Below are positions 34,380 to 45,243 of a DNA stretch of 64,000 nucleotides, piece after piece. A program made the translations under genes and the position numbers. This DNA comes from Labia minor (Eukaryota > Arthropoda > Insecta > Dermaptera > Spongiphoridae), in contig OY720344.1 of assembly GCA_963082975.1 (NCBI GenBank), positions 15,487,580-15,551,579 on the forward strand. Reading direction: 5' to 3'. The notes beneath the pieces were generated by a model that saw only the letters and a list, made by a program, of their open reading frames with translations, did no database searches and was not told the DNA's origin. Position 1 is the stretch's first letter. Every line of letters starts with the position of its first letter.

Positions 34380-34860
34380 TTTTTAATAAAAATGTTCGAT
34401 AAATGATGGTGGATGATTGTGAATGGAGGGGCATACAGATTGGCTCCTTAGAGATTAATAAGGACTGAGAGGTCAGTTCGATGTTTAGTTGGATAGCCAG
34501 CCACCACCTGGGTGACGGGTGTCCCTAAGTACTTTCAGGGCGTTGTAATCAGAGTGGGGCTAAATACGATGCTCATGCATATGTTGTCGCTCCGGGAATA
34601 TAATACTAAGGATAAATGGTCGATGTCGAACGCAAGTTCAGAGCCAATGGGTTGTGCCAATGACCATACATTTGTACTAACTTCTATGTGAAGATATACG
34701 ATTACTAGGGGTGGGAGCGGTCTGGAGGTGACGTATACAAGCTCAACGAGCATCGGTCTCCGTATTTCATGCCAGAAACACAGTGGAACGTCATCGACCA
34801 ACCCTCTCTGGCCTTTACTCATTTTACAAATGGACGTCTTCTTCAGGTATATACATGTAT
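34380..34860. other. Anonymous 480-bp island of non-repetitive sequence
   Basis: The richest non-repeat block in this part of the window (nearly half G+C by eye). The minus frame 34535-34822 (95 residues, M to stop) and a shorter plus frame coexist. I recognise neither. It could be a decayed transposon gene, an exon, or a transferred segment. Both boundaries grade into AT-rich DNA. Confidence 0.4.
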
Positions 34861-35148
34861 TGGATTTTTTTTTAAATGCAAATAATTAAAATGTATGTGA
34901 TATAGCGGCCAAAATACTTGATTAAATAATTTAATCATTTTTTTTTCTACGTCAATTTAAGTAAATGTTTTTACATAAACTATTCATTTATACAGTTGAA
35001 TTAAAAATTTTAAATTAAATTAAATATATTATTACATTTTATCTATATATTTAAATATAAACAACTCAATTTATTCAGGTCAGCAAAAAATTACTAAAAT
35101 AGTCTCAAATATAGATAAACATACCTATCAAAAATATTTCCTTATATA
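34861..35148. other. AT-rich sequence, nothing recognised
   Basis: Spacer between the anonymous island and the mariner element. Confidence 0.4.
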
Positions 35149-35150
35149 TA

Positions 35151-36026
35151 TACGAGGTGCATTCGAAAAGTAAGGTGACTTTGTATTTTTAAGAAAAAAT
35201 ATTTATTTATTTATCAATATTTATGTTGTCCCCATCAAAGTAGTCCCCCTCAGATACAATACACTTATGCCAACGGTTTTTCCAATCCTCAAAGCACTTC
35301 TCATAAGCTCTTTTCAGTATAGCCTTGAGCTCTTCCAGAGATGCAGTCTTTATTTCCTCAATTGTTGCAAATCTCCGTCCTTTCATGGGGCCAAATCCGG
35401 CGAATATGGAGGCTGAGGCATGATTGTGGGGTTGTTTTTGACCAAAAGATCTCTCACAAGCAAAGATGAGTGAGTAGGGGCATTACCGTGATGCAAAGCC
35501 AAGAATTGTTTTTCCACAATCCTGGACCTTTTCTTCGTATTGCTTCTCGCAAACGGCTCATAACTTCAAGATAATAATGTTTATTGACCGTAAGAACTCA
35601 TGATGCACCACGCCATGGTAATCGAAGAAAACAGTGAGTAAAAGCGTCCAGAGCGAGGCTCGTCATTGGCATCTTCCCGGCCATCTTGGAAGAGTTTGTA
35701 CCACTTGTAAACATTTTTTTACTCAGAACAGTTTCACCGTATGCCACTGTCAACATTTCAAGTGTTTCGGAGCACTTTATTTTATTTTTTACACAAAATT
35801 TGATGCAAATCCTTTGATCCATATGTTGCAATAGCAAAAAAATCGCCGAGCACGAAAAACACTTATAACCTTTACGCCTCTCACAACCAAACAAAAAATG
35901 CTATACCCTTGAAACTTGGTACAGATGTTTGGGAAGAGTGTACCAACATAACAAAACAAGAAATTGATAATCTTACGTTGCCCGTGAAATTTTAAAAATC
36001 ACCTTACTTTTCGAACACACCTCGTG
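35151..36026 (-). mobile_element. mariner element, internally deleted
   Basis: Terminal inverted repeats of about 28 bp: ACGAGGTGCATTCGAAAAGT (left, 35152) and, on the minus strand of the right end, ACGAGGTGTGTTCGAAAAGT, both continuing AAGGTGA. TA dinucleotides flank the ends as expected for mariner. At about 876 bp it is some 400 bp shorter than a typical 1.3-kb element. The transposase inside is on the minus strand. Confidence 0.88.
35207..35822 (-). pseudogene. mariner transposase pseudogene
   Basis: The N-terminal helix-turn-helix start is clear: MDQRICIKFCVKNKIKCSET followed by LTVAYGETVLSK. After a frame change come TVFFDYHGVVHHEFL-like residues containing the first catalytic aspartate, then the CGKTILGFASR region (the second-aspartate HDNA segment is destroyed by stop and shift), then PHNHASASIFAGFGP in a shifted frame over the third-aspartate region. 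MKGRRFATIEEIKTASLEEL and the C-terminus WKNRWHKCIVSEGDYFDGD follow. Two internal deletions (linker before the first D; between the third D and MKGRRF) plus stops reduce about 340 codons to about 205. Inactive. Confidence 0.88.
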
Positions 36027-36380
36027 TATATATATATGTAGATATAACACAAATGAGAGGATTTATAATATATATAAATATATTTTAAAACTTTTGATTT
36101 CGATTCAAATAAATTAAACCATTAATTACATCTTTCGATCAGTTTTCTACAAATTGATTAATAGGAATTGTTTAGGAAAAATACAATTATAACATTATAC
36201 TCTCATAGATGATATTTTATTATAATAATTTATCTTGTGACCTATTTAGTTCGAAGATGAAAAAAATATAAAATATTTTATTATGTCATGATCGAATGAA
36301 AACAGCAAGTTGTTTATTAAATGAAAAATCTCTATTAAATGTTCCAAATGATTTAATATTATATTAAATGGCAAAGTGAC
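36027..36380. other. AT-rich sequence, nothing recognised
   Basis: Spacer with no features. Confidence 0.4.
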
Positions 36381-36640
36381 GTAAATAATTTTTATATCAG
36401 GACCACTGAAACTGATTGCCAAAGCAGCAACGAGGGAAACATAGCTAAATTCATATATCAGAAGTTAAATTGTGGAAAAATGTCACATTACACCAAACCT
36501 GGAGCCAACAGCTCCATTTGAAAAAGAAAGATTTATTTCTTGAGAAATAATAGAAACGAAACGCCTTTAAGCGTAAAACGATTCCAATTTCTTGTTATTC
36601 CTCGGTTAAAATCACCGCCTAATACACACGAAGAATAGGA
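36380..36640. other. Single-copy balanced island
   Basis: GGACCACTGAAACTGATTGC, CCAAACCTGGAGCCAACAGC and CTCGGTTAAAATCACCGCC stand out from the flanking low-complexity DNA. No frame or repeat. A possible regulatory island. Confidence 0.2.
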
Positions 36641-36979
36641 AAATGAGAAAAGAATAAAAAAAAAAAAAATTTGAAAATTGTCAAATTTAAGAGTAATGAT
36701 TTACTAGCCAATCAATTTAAATCGAAAAAAAGAAAATATTTCATATTTAATGAAATCGATTTGTAATACTATATTTAACTAAAACAGAAGAATGCAATTT
36801 AAAAATTTAAATAAAAATATTAATTTTTGATCTATATTAAATAAATAATAGAATATATAATTTTATCAATATATATAATTTCCTATGTATGTATGAAATG
36901 TCTGTAAAATTACGAAGTTAGTTACAAATTTAGAATTTTACAATTAACAATTTTTTTACAATTTAAAATAAAAAAAAAT

Positions 36980-37566
36980 CTGGAGTGTCTCCACTCGACT
37001 ATTTCGCAAATTTGAATTGGATTAAATAACATATATTAATTTAAATTAAATTAAATTAAATTAATTAAATTATAAATTAAAATTAATCAATAATATTTAT
37101 CAAACCACCGCCGTTTGGCTCTTTGTTGATGGCACCACGTCACGTGTTGGCGCGTGAGATTTGCAGTGTTAAAAAAATTAATTCTGGTACTTTCAGCGAT
37201 TCAATCAAGCTGAAATTCTATATATAGCAGTTTTATACAATTATTAATCATGTAAAAAATTATCAAACATATATCTTTATTTTTACGGTCACTTTAGAAG
37301 AAAAAAAATCAAACGTTGTAGGCAAAGACCCTCTTCCGGTAGAGCTACATTTCTCAAAAGTTGATAGAAAACTATGAATTTTGATTAATACTCATGTACC
37401 AAATTTCATCATTCTAGCTACAACCGTTTTTGCGTAATCTTGGTTACATACATAAACACACACACAGACATTTTTCTCAACCTTAGTGAAAATGATTCAG
37501 GAATCTTCAAAACGTATAAAAACATCAAAATCTCAACATCGAAAATTTTCGTGATCGCGATACTAG
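36980..37566 (-). mobile_element. Family B (HINE-like) element, lacking 5' hairpin
   Basis: Hairpin TGGAGTGTCTCCA and CTCGACTATTTCGCAAA at the left, the ACGTCACGTGTTGGCGCG block at 37137-37154 and a CACACACACAGA tract at about 37455-37468. Similarity stops at GTGATCGCGATACTA, so the terminal ACTATCTC hairpin is missing. Confidence 0.82.
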
Positions 37567-38816
37567 TAATTATTGTGACGATTTGAATAAAGTTAACATT
37601 GTGTACTTTTGTAAGTATTTGAAACAAAATTTCCTATAAATTATTATTATTATTAAATCTCGTGCAGCTAGAAGCCGCCTGTCCCTCTAATAAGAGTTTT
37701 ATGTGATGCCGGGAACCTCTAGTAATAACATAATCCTTTGCAATTTGACAAGAATATTTAAAAAAAAAAAACCTAATCACAAGTAATATTTTAAAGATTT
37801 TTCTATTATAAAATAATAAAAATAATAATTATAATTTAATATTAATATTGTTATATATTATTGATAGAAAATTATTCCACGCTTTAAAAAAAAAATTTAA
37901 AAAAAAGCTTAAAAGTTGTCGAAAAGATGGAAGGGAAAAAATATCTGCTTAAGAGAAGTGTCTGTGGTTGCAAGTAACATTGTCCTTGGTTGAGATCTTA
38001 ATTAGAAACAGAAGAGTTTTTGTCTTTATGGAGGGTTGAAAGCACAAGACAAGGCAGTTTTTAATTTAACCCCCATCCTCCTCTGCCTCAGGCTGAACAT
38101 GGCAACAAGATTTGCCCTATCCAATCCTCTGCCTACTCTTCACTGTACGTTTTTTTTTCTCGCTCCCTGGTCGAGATTGAATTCATCAAATTAGTCTTTA
38201 AATATTCTTGGTTTTCCGAACTTGACTTTTTTTCTTAACATTCTTTAAATTACTTTTAATAAACTCCAAGTTTAATTTGCTTTTTGTTAATTATGAATTT
38301 GTTTTTTGTATCATTCAACTCACGATAAACTTTGATTTCAATAGCCGATCCAGATTAAAGTATTAATTTTAAAATTAACATTACAAAAAAAAAAAAAATA
38401 AATAAATAAAATAAAATAATCTTTCATTAGCATGGTGTTATCAGTTGTTTAACTTTAAACATTTATTTTTTTTTTTATGTTAAATTCGAAATGGAAATTT
38501 TGCAGATTTTTGCGTTTCATGGTTCAGTGTTTCTTGAATGAATTTTTCCGAGAAAGTATCTCAAAATTTTATGAGTAAACGTAAGAAATTTAATATGTAT
38601 AAATAATTTTACTATTGAATTAGAATAAAAAGGTTTTTTTTTTTAAAAAAAAAATGAATTAATAAGTCTATTCACATGATATTTCATAAATTTTAAATAA
38701 TTATAATTTAAAAAATTTTAAATATTTAATACAGTAGAGAATTGAGAGTTGTTAGATCTTAAATAATAAAGATAAATAAAAAAAAGAGTTTATTCTTTAT
38801 GAACATTACAAAAAAA
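37567..38816. other. Spacer with one balanced island
   Basis: The stretch 37900-38200 is single-copy and more complex (CTTCCCTCCATAAAG-type and GCCTCAGGCTGAACATGGC words). A short stretch at 37655-37730 is also richer. No gene found. The rest is A/T-rich. Confidence 0.3.
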
Positions 38817-39495
38817 ATAAGTTGACCTGTGGCCAGGTCCGAACCGACCGACGGTTTGAAATAAATTAATTTCCAGCTACAGAAACAATTTCAAATAATT
38901 TTCATATATCTATTAATGTAATAAAAACAGATATGGATACATAAATAATAAATATAAACATTTTTAATTTTATTTTATTTATAATAAATATGCAAGACCA
39001 GGCTGTGACGTCATGAATGGCTGGATGACGTCATATAATTTTAAATCGAGAAAAAACTAGTAAATATGATTTTTCTCGAGGATAAAACCAATACAAAGTG
39101 CATGATTCGTGGTGATATATAAAAAAATCTCCTTTGGTGTGAAAATAACCCTTTCCTTCCTATCGTCGATCGCTAATACTACCACTTCCGGTTTCCGGAT
39201 TTGCACCAAAAGTTGATCAATTCATCCCACTGATGCATTAAGTAAATATACCAAATTTCATCAAAATCGGTTGAGCCGTTCAGGCTGTACACATCTATAC
39301 GGACGGACAGACGGACAGACGGACGGACAGACGGACGGACAGACGGACAGAAGGACAGACGGACGGACAGACATCATGCTAAAAATACTTTTTTCTGTTT
39401 AGAAAATGCATGATTCGTGGAGATATGTAAAAATCTCCACATGAGAAATTTGGTGTGAAAACAATACCTCCCTTACTATCGTCGGTCGGTAAAAA
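38817..39495 (-). mobile_element. Family A (HINE-like) element with expanded microsatellite
   Basis: Complete hairpin GACCTGTGGCCAGGTC, the CCGACCGACGG subterminal block, and GTCGGTCGGTAAAAA at the end. The (GGAC/GGACAGAC)n tract at about 39299-39373 is the longest among the copies together with 53201-53268. A reference copy for the family. Confidence 0.9.
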
Positions 39496-39889
39496 TGATT
39501 AAGTTTAAATAAATAAAAAAAATTCTTTGTAATCAGTAATTCTTTAAATTTATAACAATATTAATCTAGTAATAAAAGAAATATTGTGATTATTTTATAA
39601 ATATAAATTTATTTTAAATTATTAAAAACTAACACAAATTTTTCATTATTTTTATATTTATTAGTAAACTAGCTGCTCAGAGCGCCGAAGTAGTAGTAGT
39701 TGGTTGAAAGTCTGTATGTAAAAGGTTTTCATCCATTTTGTTTCAATCAGTATAAGTAGATAAGACATTTTTTTGTTTTCTTGTAAAATATATATTTTAA
39801 TTTAATCAGTAAATTAATTATATATTATTATTGTATTATCTAGCCGCAGTATCATCATTTCTCTAAGCGTCCCTAACCTGAGCTACAAC

Positions 39890-40075
39890 CAAATCCTACC
39901 CTATCCCATCTCTCCCATGTCCCTTCCTTCATTGTCCACCCACATTGGTCCTTGGTCTTCCACCGGATGTTTCCCAATCGGTTTCTCCCAATTTCTAGCT
40001 TCTCCCATTCCAGCCACGTCCCCTTCCCATCTCAGCCTTCTTATAACCTTAACTATATCTGGAGATCATGCAATT
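39890..40075 (-). pseudogene. LINE ORF2 C-terminal fragment
   Basis: The minus-strand translation gives VIRRLRWEGDVAGMGEARN followed by WEKPIGKHPVED and MWVDN. This resembles the conserved tail of many non-LTR retrotransposon ORF2 proteins (RRLRW.GH.ARM....P...GRP....RW.DN). Only about 60 codons are visible, with no reverse transcriptase domain attached, so this is a dead fragment. The clade cannot be decided from so little. The plus frames at 39917 and 40068 are read on the opposite strand of it. Confidence 0.5.
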
Positions 40076-40195
40076 CCTCGTTATGCCATCTCCGCCATCC
40101 CCCTGTGACCTCATCTTCCTTTGGCTTATAAATGCTGCAAACAATACTAATCTCACATATACTCCAAATCTACTCTCGTCTTCCAGGGTCATCGA

Positions 40196-40387
40196 TAGGG
40201 TGACCAAACGTCCCGTTTTTAGGTGCTCTGTCCCGATGTATCCAAGAATTTCTTCGGGACATTGTCCCGTTTTTTCAATATTTAGGTCATTTCGTACTTT
40301 TTTTCAAAATTTTTTCAATTTAGTTCTAAAAAATAAAAAGGTAAACCCTTCGTCCCGGTTTGGTGTTTTCGAAATATGATCACCCTA
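40196..40387 (+). mobile_element. hAT-type MITE family E, complete
   Basis: 192 bp with termini TAGGGTGACCAAACGTCCCG and AAATATGATCACCCTA (10-bp TIR with one mismatch). The exact 8-bp duplication GTCATCGA lies at 40188-40195 and 40388-40395. Internal repeats of GTCCCG and TCGGGAC give further fold-back potential. Related pieces lie at 2283 and 8955. It is non-coding; the frame across it is accidental. Confidence 0.88.
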
Positions 40388-40549
40388 GTCATCGATCAAC
40401 ATGAAAAATATTTGTTTTATATATTACAATTTTGATCGTCTTTGATAATAGTTTTGATGAGATAAGCCCCTTTACTGCATAATAATTATCAGCTAGTATT
40501 TTTATCAATTAGTAATTACATATAACATAATATTGAAAAATATGTATGG

Positions 40550-40730
40550 GGAAAAAGGGCTGTTTTTAGGGTTTTCCCAGCAATTATTCGATTTTTTCTC
40601 GCCGTAAAAACTTGGACTTCAACGAACATTTAAAAAAAAAGAATTGTCAAAATTGGTCCAGGCGTTATTGAGTGATGCGGTTACCATGCGATTCATTTTT
40701 ATTTATAAGATAGGGGTATGTTCCTTTAAA
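40550..40730 (+). repeat. Unclassified interspersed repeat fragment
   Basis: AAAATTGGTCCAGGCGTTAT followed by GATTCATTTTTATTTATAAGA resembles 3' tails of interspersed repeats common in arthropod genomes (remembered pattern, family name uncertain). The ACTAGCTGCTCAGAGCGCCG at 39668 and ACTAGACGAACCCGTTGCAA at 61351 could be matching starts of the same kind of element. Confidence 0.35.
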
Positions 40731-41008
40731 TGTATCCTTTGAGATAAATTGAAATGAACATGGAAATTGACTTAAGAGAATATGTCATTAACTTTTATAT
40801 AATATTATATATATATATGCCATATATATATACACTTTAAATATTTATCAAATATAATATTCTACATAAAATGGCGTTTGATTAAAACGGAGAGAAATAG
40901 AATATATTACAAAAGCATTTAATTTAATTAAAATTTTATCATTAATGGTATCATAAAATTTTGAACTTTGTGAGAAATATATATATATATATATCCATCT
41001 TGTGAGGT

Positions 41009-41011
<3 letters not shown>

Positions 41012-41056
<45 letters not shown>
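41012..41056. repeat. (TA)n microsatellite
   Basis: About 45 bp of uninterrupted alternating TA. The minus frame 40848-41117 translates it as alternating Tyr-Ile and is not a gene. Confidence 0.9.
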
Positions 41057-41058
<2 letters not shown>

Positions 41059-41109
41059 GCGGAATGTAATGGCGCTCGTAACGGATAATTTGATCTGACA
41101 AATAGATAA

Positions 41110-41720
41110 AGTATCAAGCTCAGCCTCTTTGGTTAATTGAAATCTCCAATTGGGTTAAAGGAGCAACGTAGCGTCGTCTCCTGTTCACTGGTTGGACTGA
41201 TCCTGTCTTTTGTTTTTCTCCCACAAACGGATTAATTTCTTCAACTTCCACCCTCTTTATCCCCACTGTGTGTTCTTATGGTGTGCATTCGACCACCCTT
41301 TGGCCCTTTTGTTCTGGCTACAATAGGCAATGGTCGTTTTCACGCCGCCACCCGACTCCTCCGATCATCGTCGCCTCTGTTTTCCCCCTCCTCCACTCTC
41401 TTGAATAGCTTTTTGCGGGTGATTTACGTGGCACATTACACTATACCCACCCTACCCAGTTGCCACCCAATTTATAGACTTGATAAACTATTATCACTTA
41501 GAGATAGGGACAGTTTGAGGTATTAAATAGTTTGATTGCATTCCATGACTTTCATCTATTGTCTCTTGGATTAATTCTCGAACACCTCTACCCTCCACCA
41601 CAACGCTACCACTCATCCTCCTCTCTCCCTTTCCTCCTCACTCTTTCTCTCTCTCTCTCACTCGGGGGTTCCCAGCTAGGAACAAATTGCGTTAGCCAAC
41701 AGAAATGAATTCCAAATGGT
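41110..41720. other. 600-bp balanced single-copy island
   Basis: Pyrimidine-rich plus strand with CTCC, TTTCCCC and CACCC words, a CTCTCTCTCTCTCAC tract (41646-41661) and CACGCCGCCACCCGACTCC. The plus frame at 41278-41526 (82 residues) has no family resemblance. The largest of the unexplained islands. Candidate promoter or regulatory region; an exon is not excluded. Confidence 0.3.
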
Positions 41721-42161
41721 ATTTTTCATAAATAAAAAAAATCACATAACGCAAAACATAATCATCGCGGTCTAATTTTCAATTCAACTGAATTCACCAA
41801 TTACAATTTCGATTTTGTTATGTTTAATTAAATTCTACATACAATAGATGAAGTATGTCTTTGACTTATTATATAATATCCAATTGAGGGAAATTATTCC
41901 ATTGAAAATTAACCCGATAATTTGGAATAGAGAATTCCAAATTGGATAATAATCGTAGCAAATATTTAATGGAAAATATGTATATTAATAAGAATAATAT
42001 AAGATTTTTCATTTGTCAATCATTGCTCGTGTAAGAAAAAAGAGAATTAAAAAAAGAACAAATTTTTAATCAAAATTAAAATAAAATGAGAGCTCTTTTA
42101 CTTAAAAAAATCATTTTATTTATAAATTATTATTTTATTAATAATTTCTTTAATTCATTTT
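41721..42161. other. AT-rich sequence, nothing recognised
   Basis: Spacer. Confidence 0.4.
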
Positions 42162-42757
42162 TTTCACACCAAATTTCACATGTGGAGATTTTTACATATC
42201 TCCACGAATCATGTATTTTCTAAACAGAAAAAAGTATATTTAGCATGATGTCTGTCCGTCCGTCTGTCCGTTCGTATAGATGTGTACAGCCTGAACGGCT
42301 CAACCGATTTTGATGAAATTTGGTATATTTACTTAATGCATCAGTGGGATGAATTGATCAACTTTTGGTGCAATTCCGGAAACCGGAAGTGGTAGTATTA
42401 GCAATCGACGATAGGAAGGAAAGGGTTATTTTCACACCAAAGGAGATTTTTTTATATATGACCACGAATCATGCACTTTGTATTGGTTTTATCCTCGAGA
42501 AAAATCATATTTATTAGTTTTTTCTTGATTTAAAATTATATGACGTCATCCAGCCATTCATGACGTCACAGCCTGGTCTTGCATATATATTATAAATAAA
42601 ATAAAATTAAAAATGTTTATATTTATTATTTATGTATCCATATCTGTTTTTTATTACATTAATAGATATATGAAAATTATTTGAAATTGTTTCTGTAGCT
42701 GGAAATTAATTTATTTCAAACCGTCGGTCGGTTCGGACCTGGCCACAGGTCAACTTA
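42162..42757 (+). mobile_element. Family A element, 5'-truncated
   Basis: Begins inside the element at TTTTCACACCAAATTTCAC, so the ACCGACCGACG end is missing. The (GTCC)n tract lies at 42252-42272 and the intact 3' end GTCGGTCGGTTCGGACC plus GACCTGGCCACAGGTC at about 42724-42751. Confidence 0.85.
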
Positions 42758-43060
42758 TTAATATATAGCATATATAACAAAGTAAATATATAATTAGTAG
42801 AGTTATTTATTATTTATTCTTCAGTTCGTGAAAATTTTTCAAATTTTAAAAAAAATCAAATTGAAATTATTCAACTTTATATAATATCCTTAAATGTTTT
42901 TTATTTTAATTTCCATTGCAAACATAATAAGAATATATTAATTTTTATATTCTCTTAGTGTAAATAAATTAAACATGCTATACTATTAAAATTAAATAAG
43001 TGAAGAATAATGAGAAGATCAAGTATATATATATATATAAAATGTTATATAGTCATCACG
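42758..43060. other. AT-rich sequence, nothing recognised
   Basis: Spacer. Confidence 0.4.
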
Positions 43061-43440
43061 ACAACAAAATATGATATTCAAAAAGATAATTATAATGACA
43101 ATGTCATGGCTAGGAATATTAAATAGGGAGCAGTTTTTGGACAAATGTGTTTATCAATGTCCCCGGAGGAGTATACGACCACCCCCCACTGAGCTATTCT
43201 TCAAATCGTACAAGTGTTGGCAAATAGAACCATTCCGGTTTATATTCCATTAGTATTCAGCACGTTTCCAGGGTCCAAAGGGTTAGCTCTATGTTGAATA
43301 TAGAGACTGTTGGGCTCAGGAATGGAGATACAACATCCTTTCACCTTTCACTATTTGCGAGTCTAGAATAGAAATCTGGTAATTTTCGGTCGTCTTAAGT
43401 CGAGATTCGTTCAACAACGCAACAACGAGATGAATTTTTT
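43060..43440. other. Single-copy balanced island
   Basis: About 380 bp with CCCCGGAGGAGTATACGACC, CACGTTTCCAGGGTCCAAAG and GGTCGTCTTAAGTCGAGATT. The plus frame 43071-43253 has no recognisable domain. Unresolved; regulatory DNA or decayed gene. Confidence 0.25.
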
Positions 43441-43976
43441 AATGTCCAAGTAAAAAACAAAAAAAAAAAAAAATAAAAAAATATAAAAATAATCTCACAA
43501 TATTAAAATATAAATATTACTTCCATAAATTTCATTGATGATTTATTAAATTTCATTCTTTCTTTTGGATTTAGAAATTTTTAATTTTTACACTCTGAAT
43601 TTCAAATTGTAGATTTTTCATTTTCCATGAATATAAAAGTGTCCAATTCACTTTTTTTTGTTGTATTATCCATTTGCCTGAATTATGGCTAACTCAAACT
43701 AACCAACAAAAGTACAATTCAAAAAAAAAAATTAAAACAAATACAAAATAGAAGATTATAAATCTTTTAATAATTAAAAGTGAATGAAAAGAAAGTTAAA
43801 TATAAAAATGATTCAATGGAAATATTTTACATACATAGAAGAAAGAATAAGTAAATATATACTATATAAAATAAAAATCATATGATTTTAGTTTCAATTT
43901 TTTCTTTTTTATAATCATTTCAAATGAATTATTTATTTTTTTATTTAAATACTTAAATATATTTTAAAATATAATG
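43441..43976. other. AT-rich sequence, nothing recognised
   Basis: Spacer. Confidence 0.4.
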
Positions 43977-44589
43977 TCGCCAGAGATAGTATTGTGATCA
44001 CGAAAATTTTCGATGTTGAGATTTTGATGTTTTTATACGTTTTAAAGGTACCTGAATCATTTTCACTAAGGTTGAGAAAAATGTCTCTCTGTGTGTGTGT
44101 GTATATGTGTGTATGTGTGTAGACAAGATTACGCAAAAACGGTTTGAGCTAGAATCATGAAATTTGGTACATGGGCATTATTCAAAATTCGTAGTTTTCT
44201 AACAACTTTTGAAAAATGTAGCTCAACCGGAAGAGAGTCATTACTCATTACGTACAATGTTTTGATTTTTTTTCCTCTAAAGTGACCGCAAAAATAAAGA
44301 TATATGTTTGATAATTTTTCACCTGATTAATAATTGTATAAAACTGCTATATATAGAATTTCAGCTTGATTGAATCGCTGAAAGTACCAGAATTAATTTT
44401 TTAACACTGTAAATCTCACGCGCCAACACGTGACGTGGTGCCATCAACAAAGAGCCAAACATGCGCAGCTTTAATTAATATTATTTATTAATTTTAATTT
44501 ATAAATGAATTAATTTAATTTAATTTAAATTAATATATGTTATTTAATACAATTAAAATTTGCGAGATAGTCGAGTGGAGACACTCCAG
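43977..44589 (+). mobile_element. Family B (HINE-like) element
   Basis: Starts CGCCAGAGATAGTATTGTGA, so the first hairpin arm is missing. It contains the (GT)n tract at 44090-44120 and the full 3' end GCGAGATAGTCGAGTGG with hairpin TGGAGACACTCCA. A short duplication (CATTACTCATTACG) occurs at 44239. Confidence 0.84.
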
Positions 44590-44769
44590 CTTTTTTAATA
44601 TAGGTAATCAAATAAATTTAAATGCTATGTAGGCAGTAGATACTTGTAAAAGCCAAAAACAAACGTTCATATAAATAATAAATAAGGGATGTAGATAATA
44701 TTTATTAATGAGCGTTATTATTTTTATTTTCTCTCTCTCTCTATATATAGAATAAAAATTTTATACGAC

Positions 44770-45130
44770 AATTTGTTTTCTAATTTGTGGATAATTTGGC
44801 GCTCAAAGGCAAATCCTGGTGAATGCATGGGGAATTCTATTAGACGGAAAAGCTTGATAAGCGCACTTCTGGTGGCTGTGACTAATGGCCTTTATAGCCG
44901 AGGGCTGAGCAATCGCGAATCCCTCCAAAGACAGGACAACGCCCTTCCCCCCTTTTCCTATAGTTTAACACTCTTAAGAGATCTGTGAATTATAGCTTTG
45001 CCGGTGACACCCTTTGGCCAAAGTGACACTTCAACAAAGCAATTGCAACCGCTTAACCGGAGGTTGTCGCCGCAAATCATTTAGGCCAGCAACTCTTGAT
45101 ATTTCCTACTGATGAAATTCATCTGACGCT
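44770..45130. other. Single-copy balanced island
   Basis: About 360 bp, close to half G+C: GCGCACTTCTGGTGGCTGTG, CCTTTATAGCCGAGGGCTG, CTTTGGCCAAAG (a 12-bp palindrome) and GGAGGTTGTCGCCGCAAATC. The plus frame 44773-44988 has no recognisable domain. A good candidate for regulatory DNA. Confidence 0.3.
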
Positions 45131-45243
45131 TCATTGCTACTGATCATTATTATTTTACATTTTCTCAGTAATCCAAATCCTTTGAAAATTGATTTTAGGG
45201 GGAATATTACGAAAGGCATATTTATCTAATATAACATATATCA

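Noticed and set aside
39917-40379. Plus frames of 63 and 103 codons
   Set aside because: They are antisense to a LINE ORF2 fragment and then cross the family E MITE boundary at 40196.
40848-41117. 89-codon minus frame
   Set aside because: Largely the (TA)n microsatellite translated as Tyr-Ile repeats.
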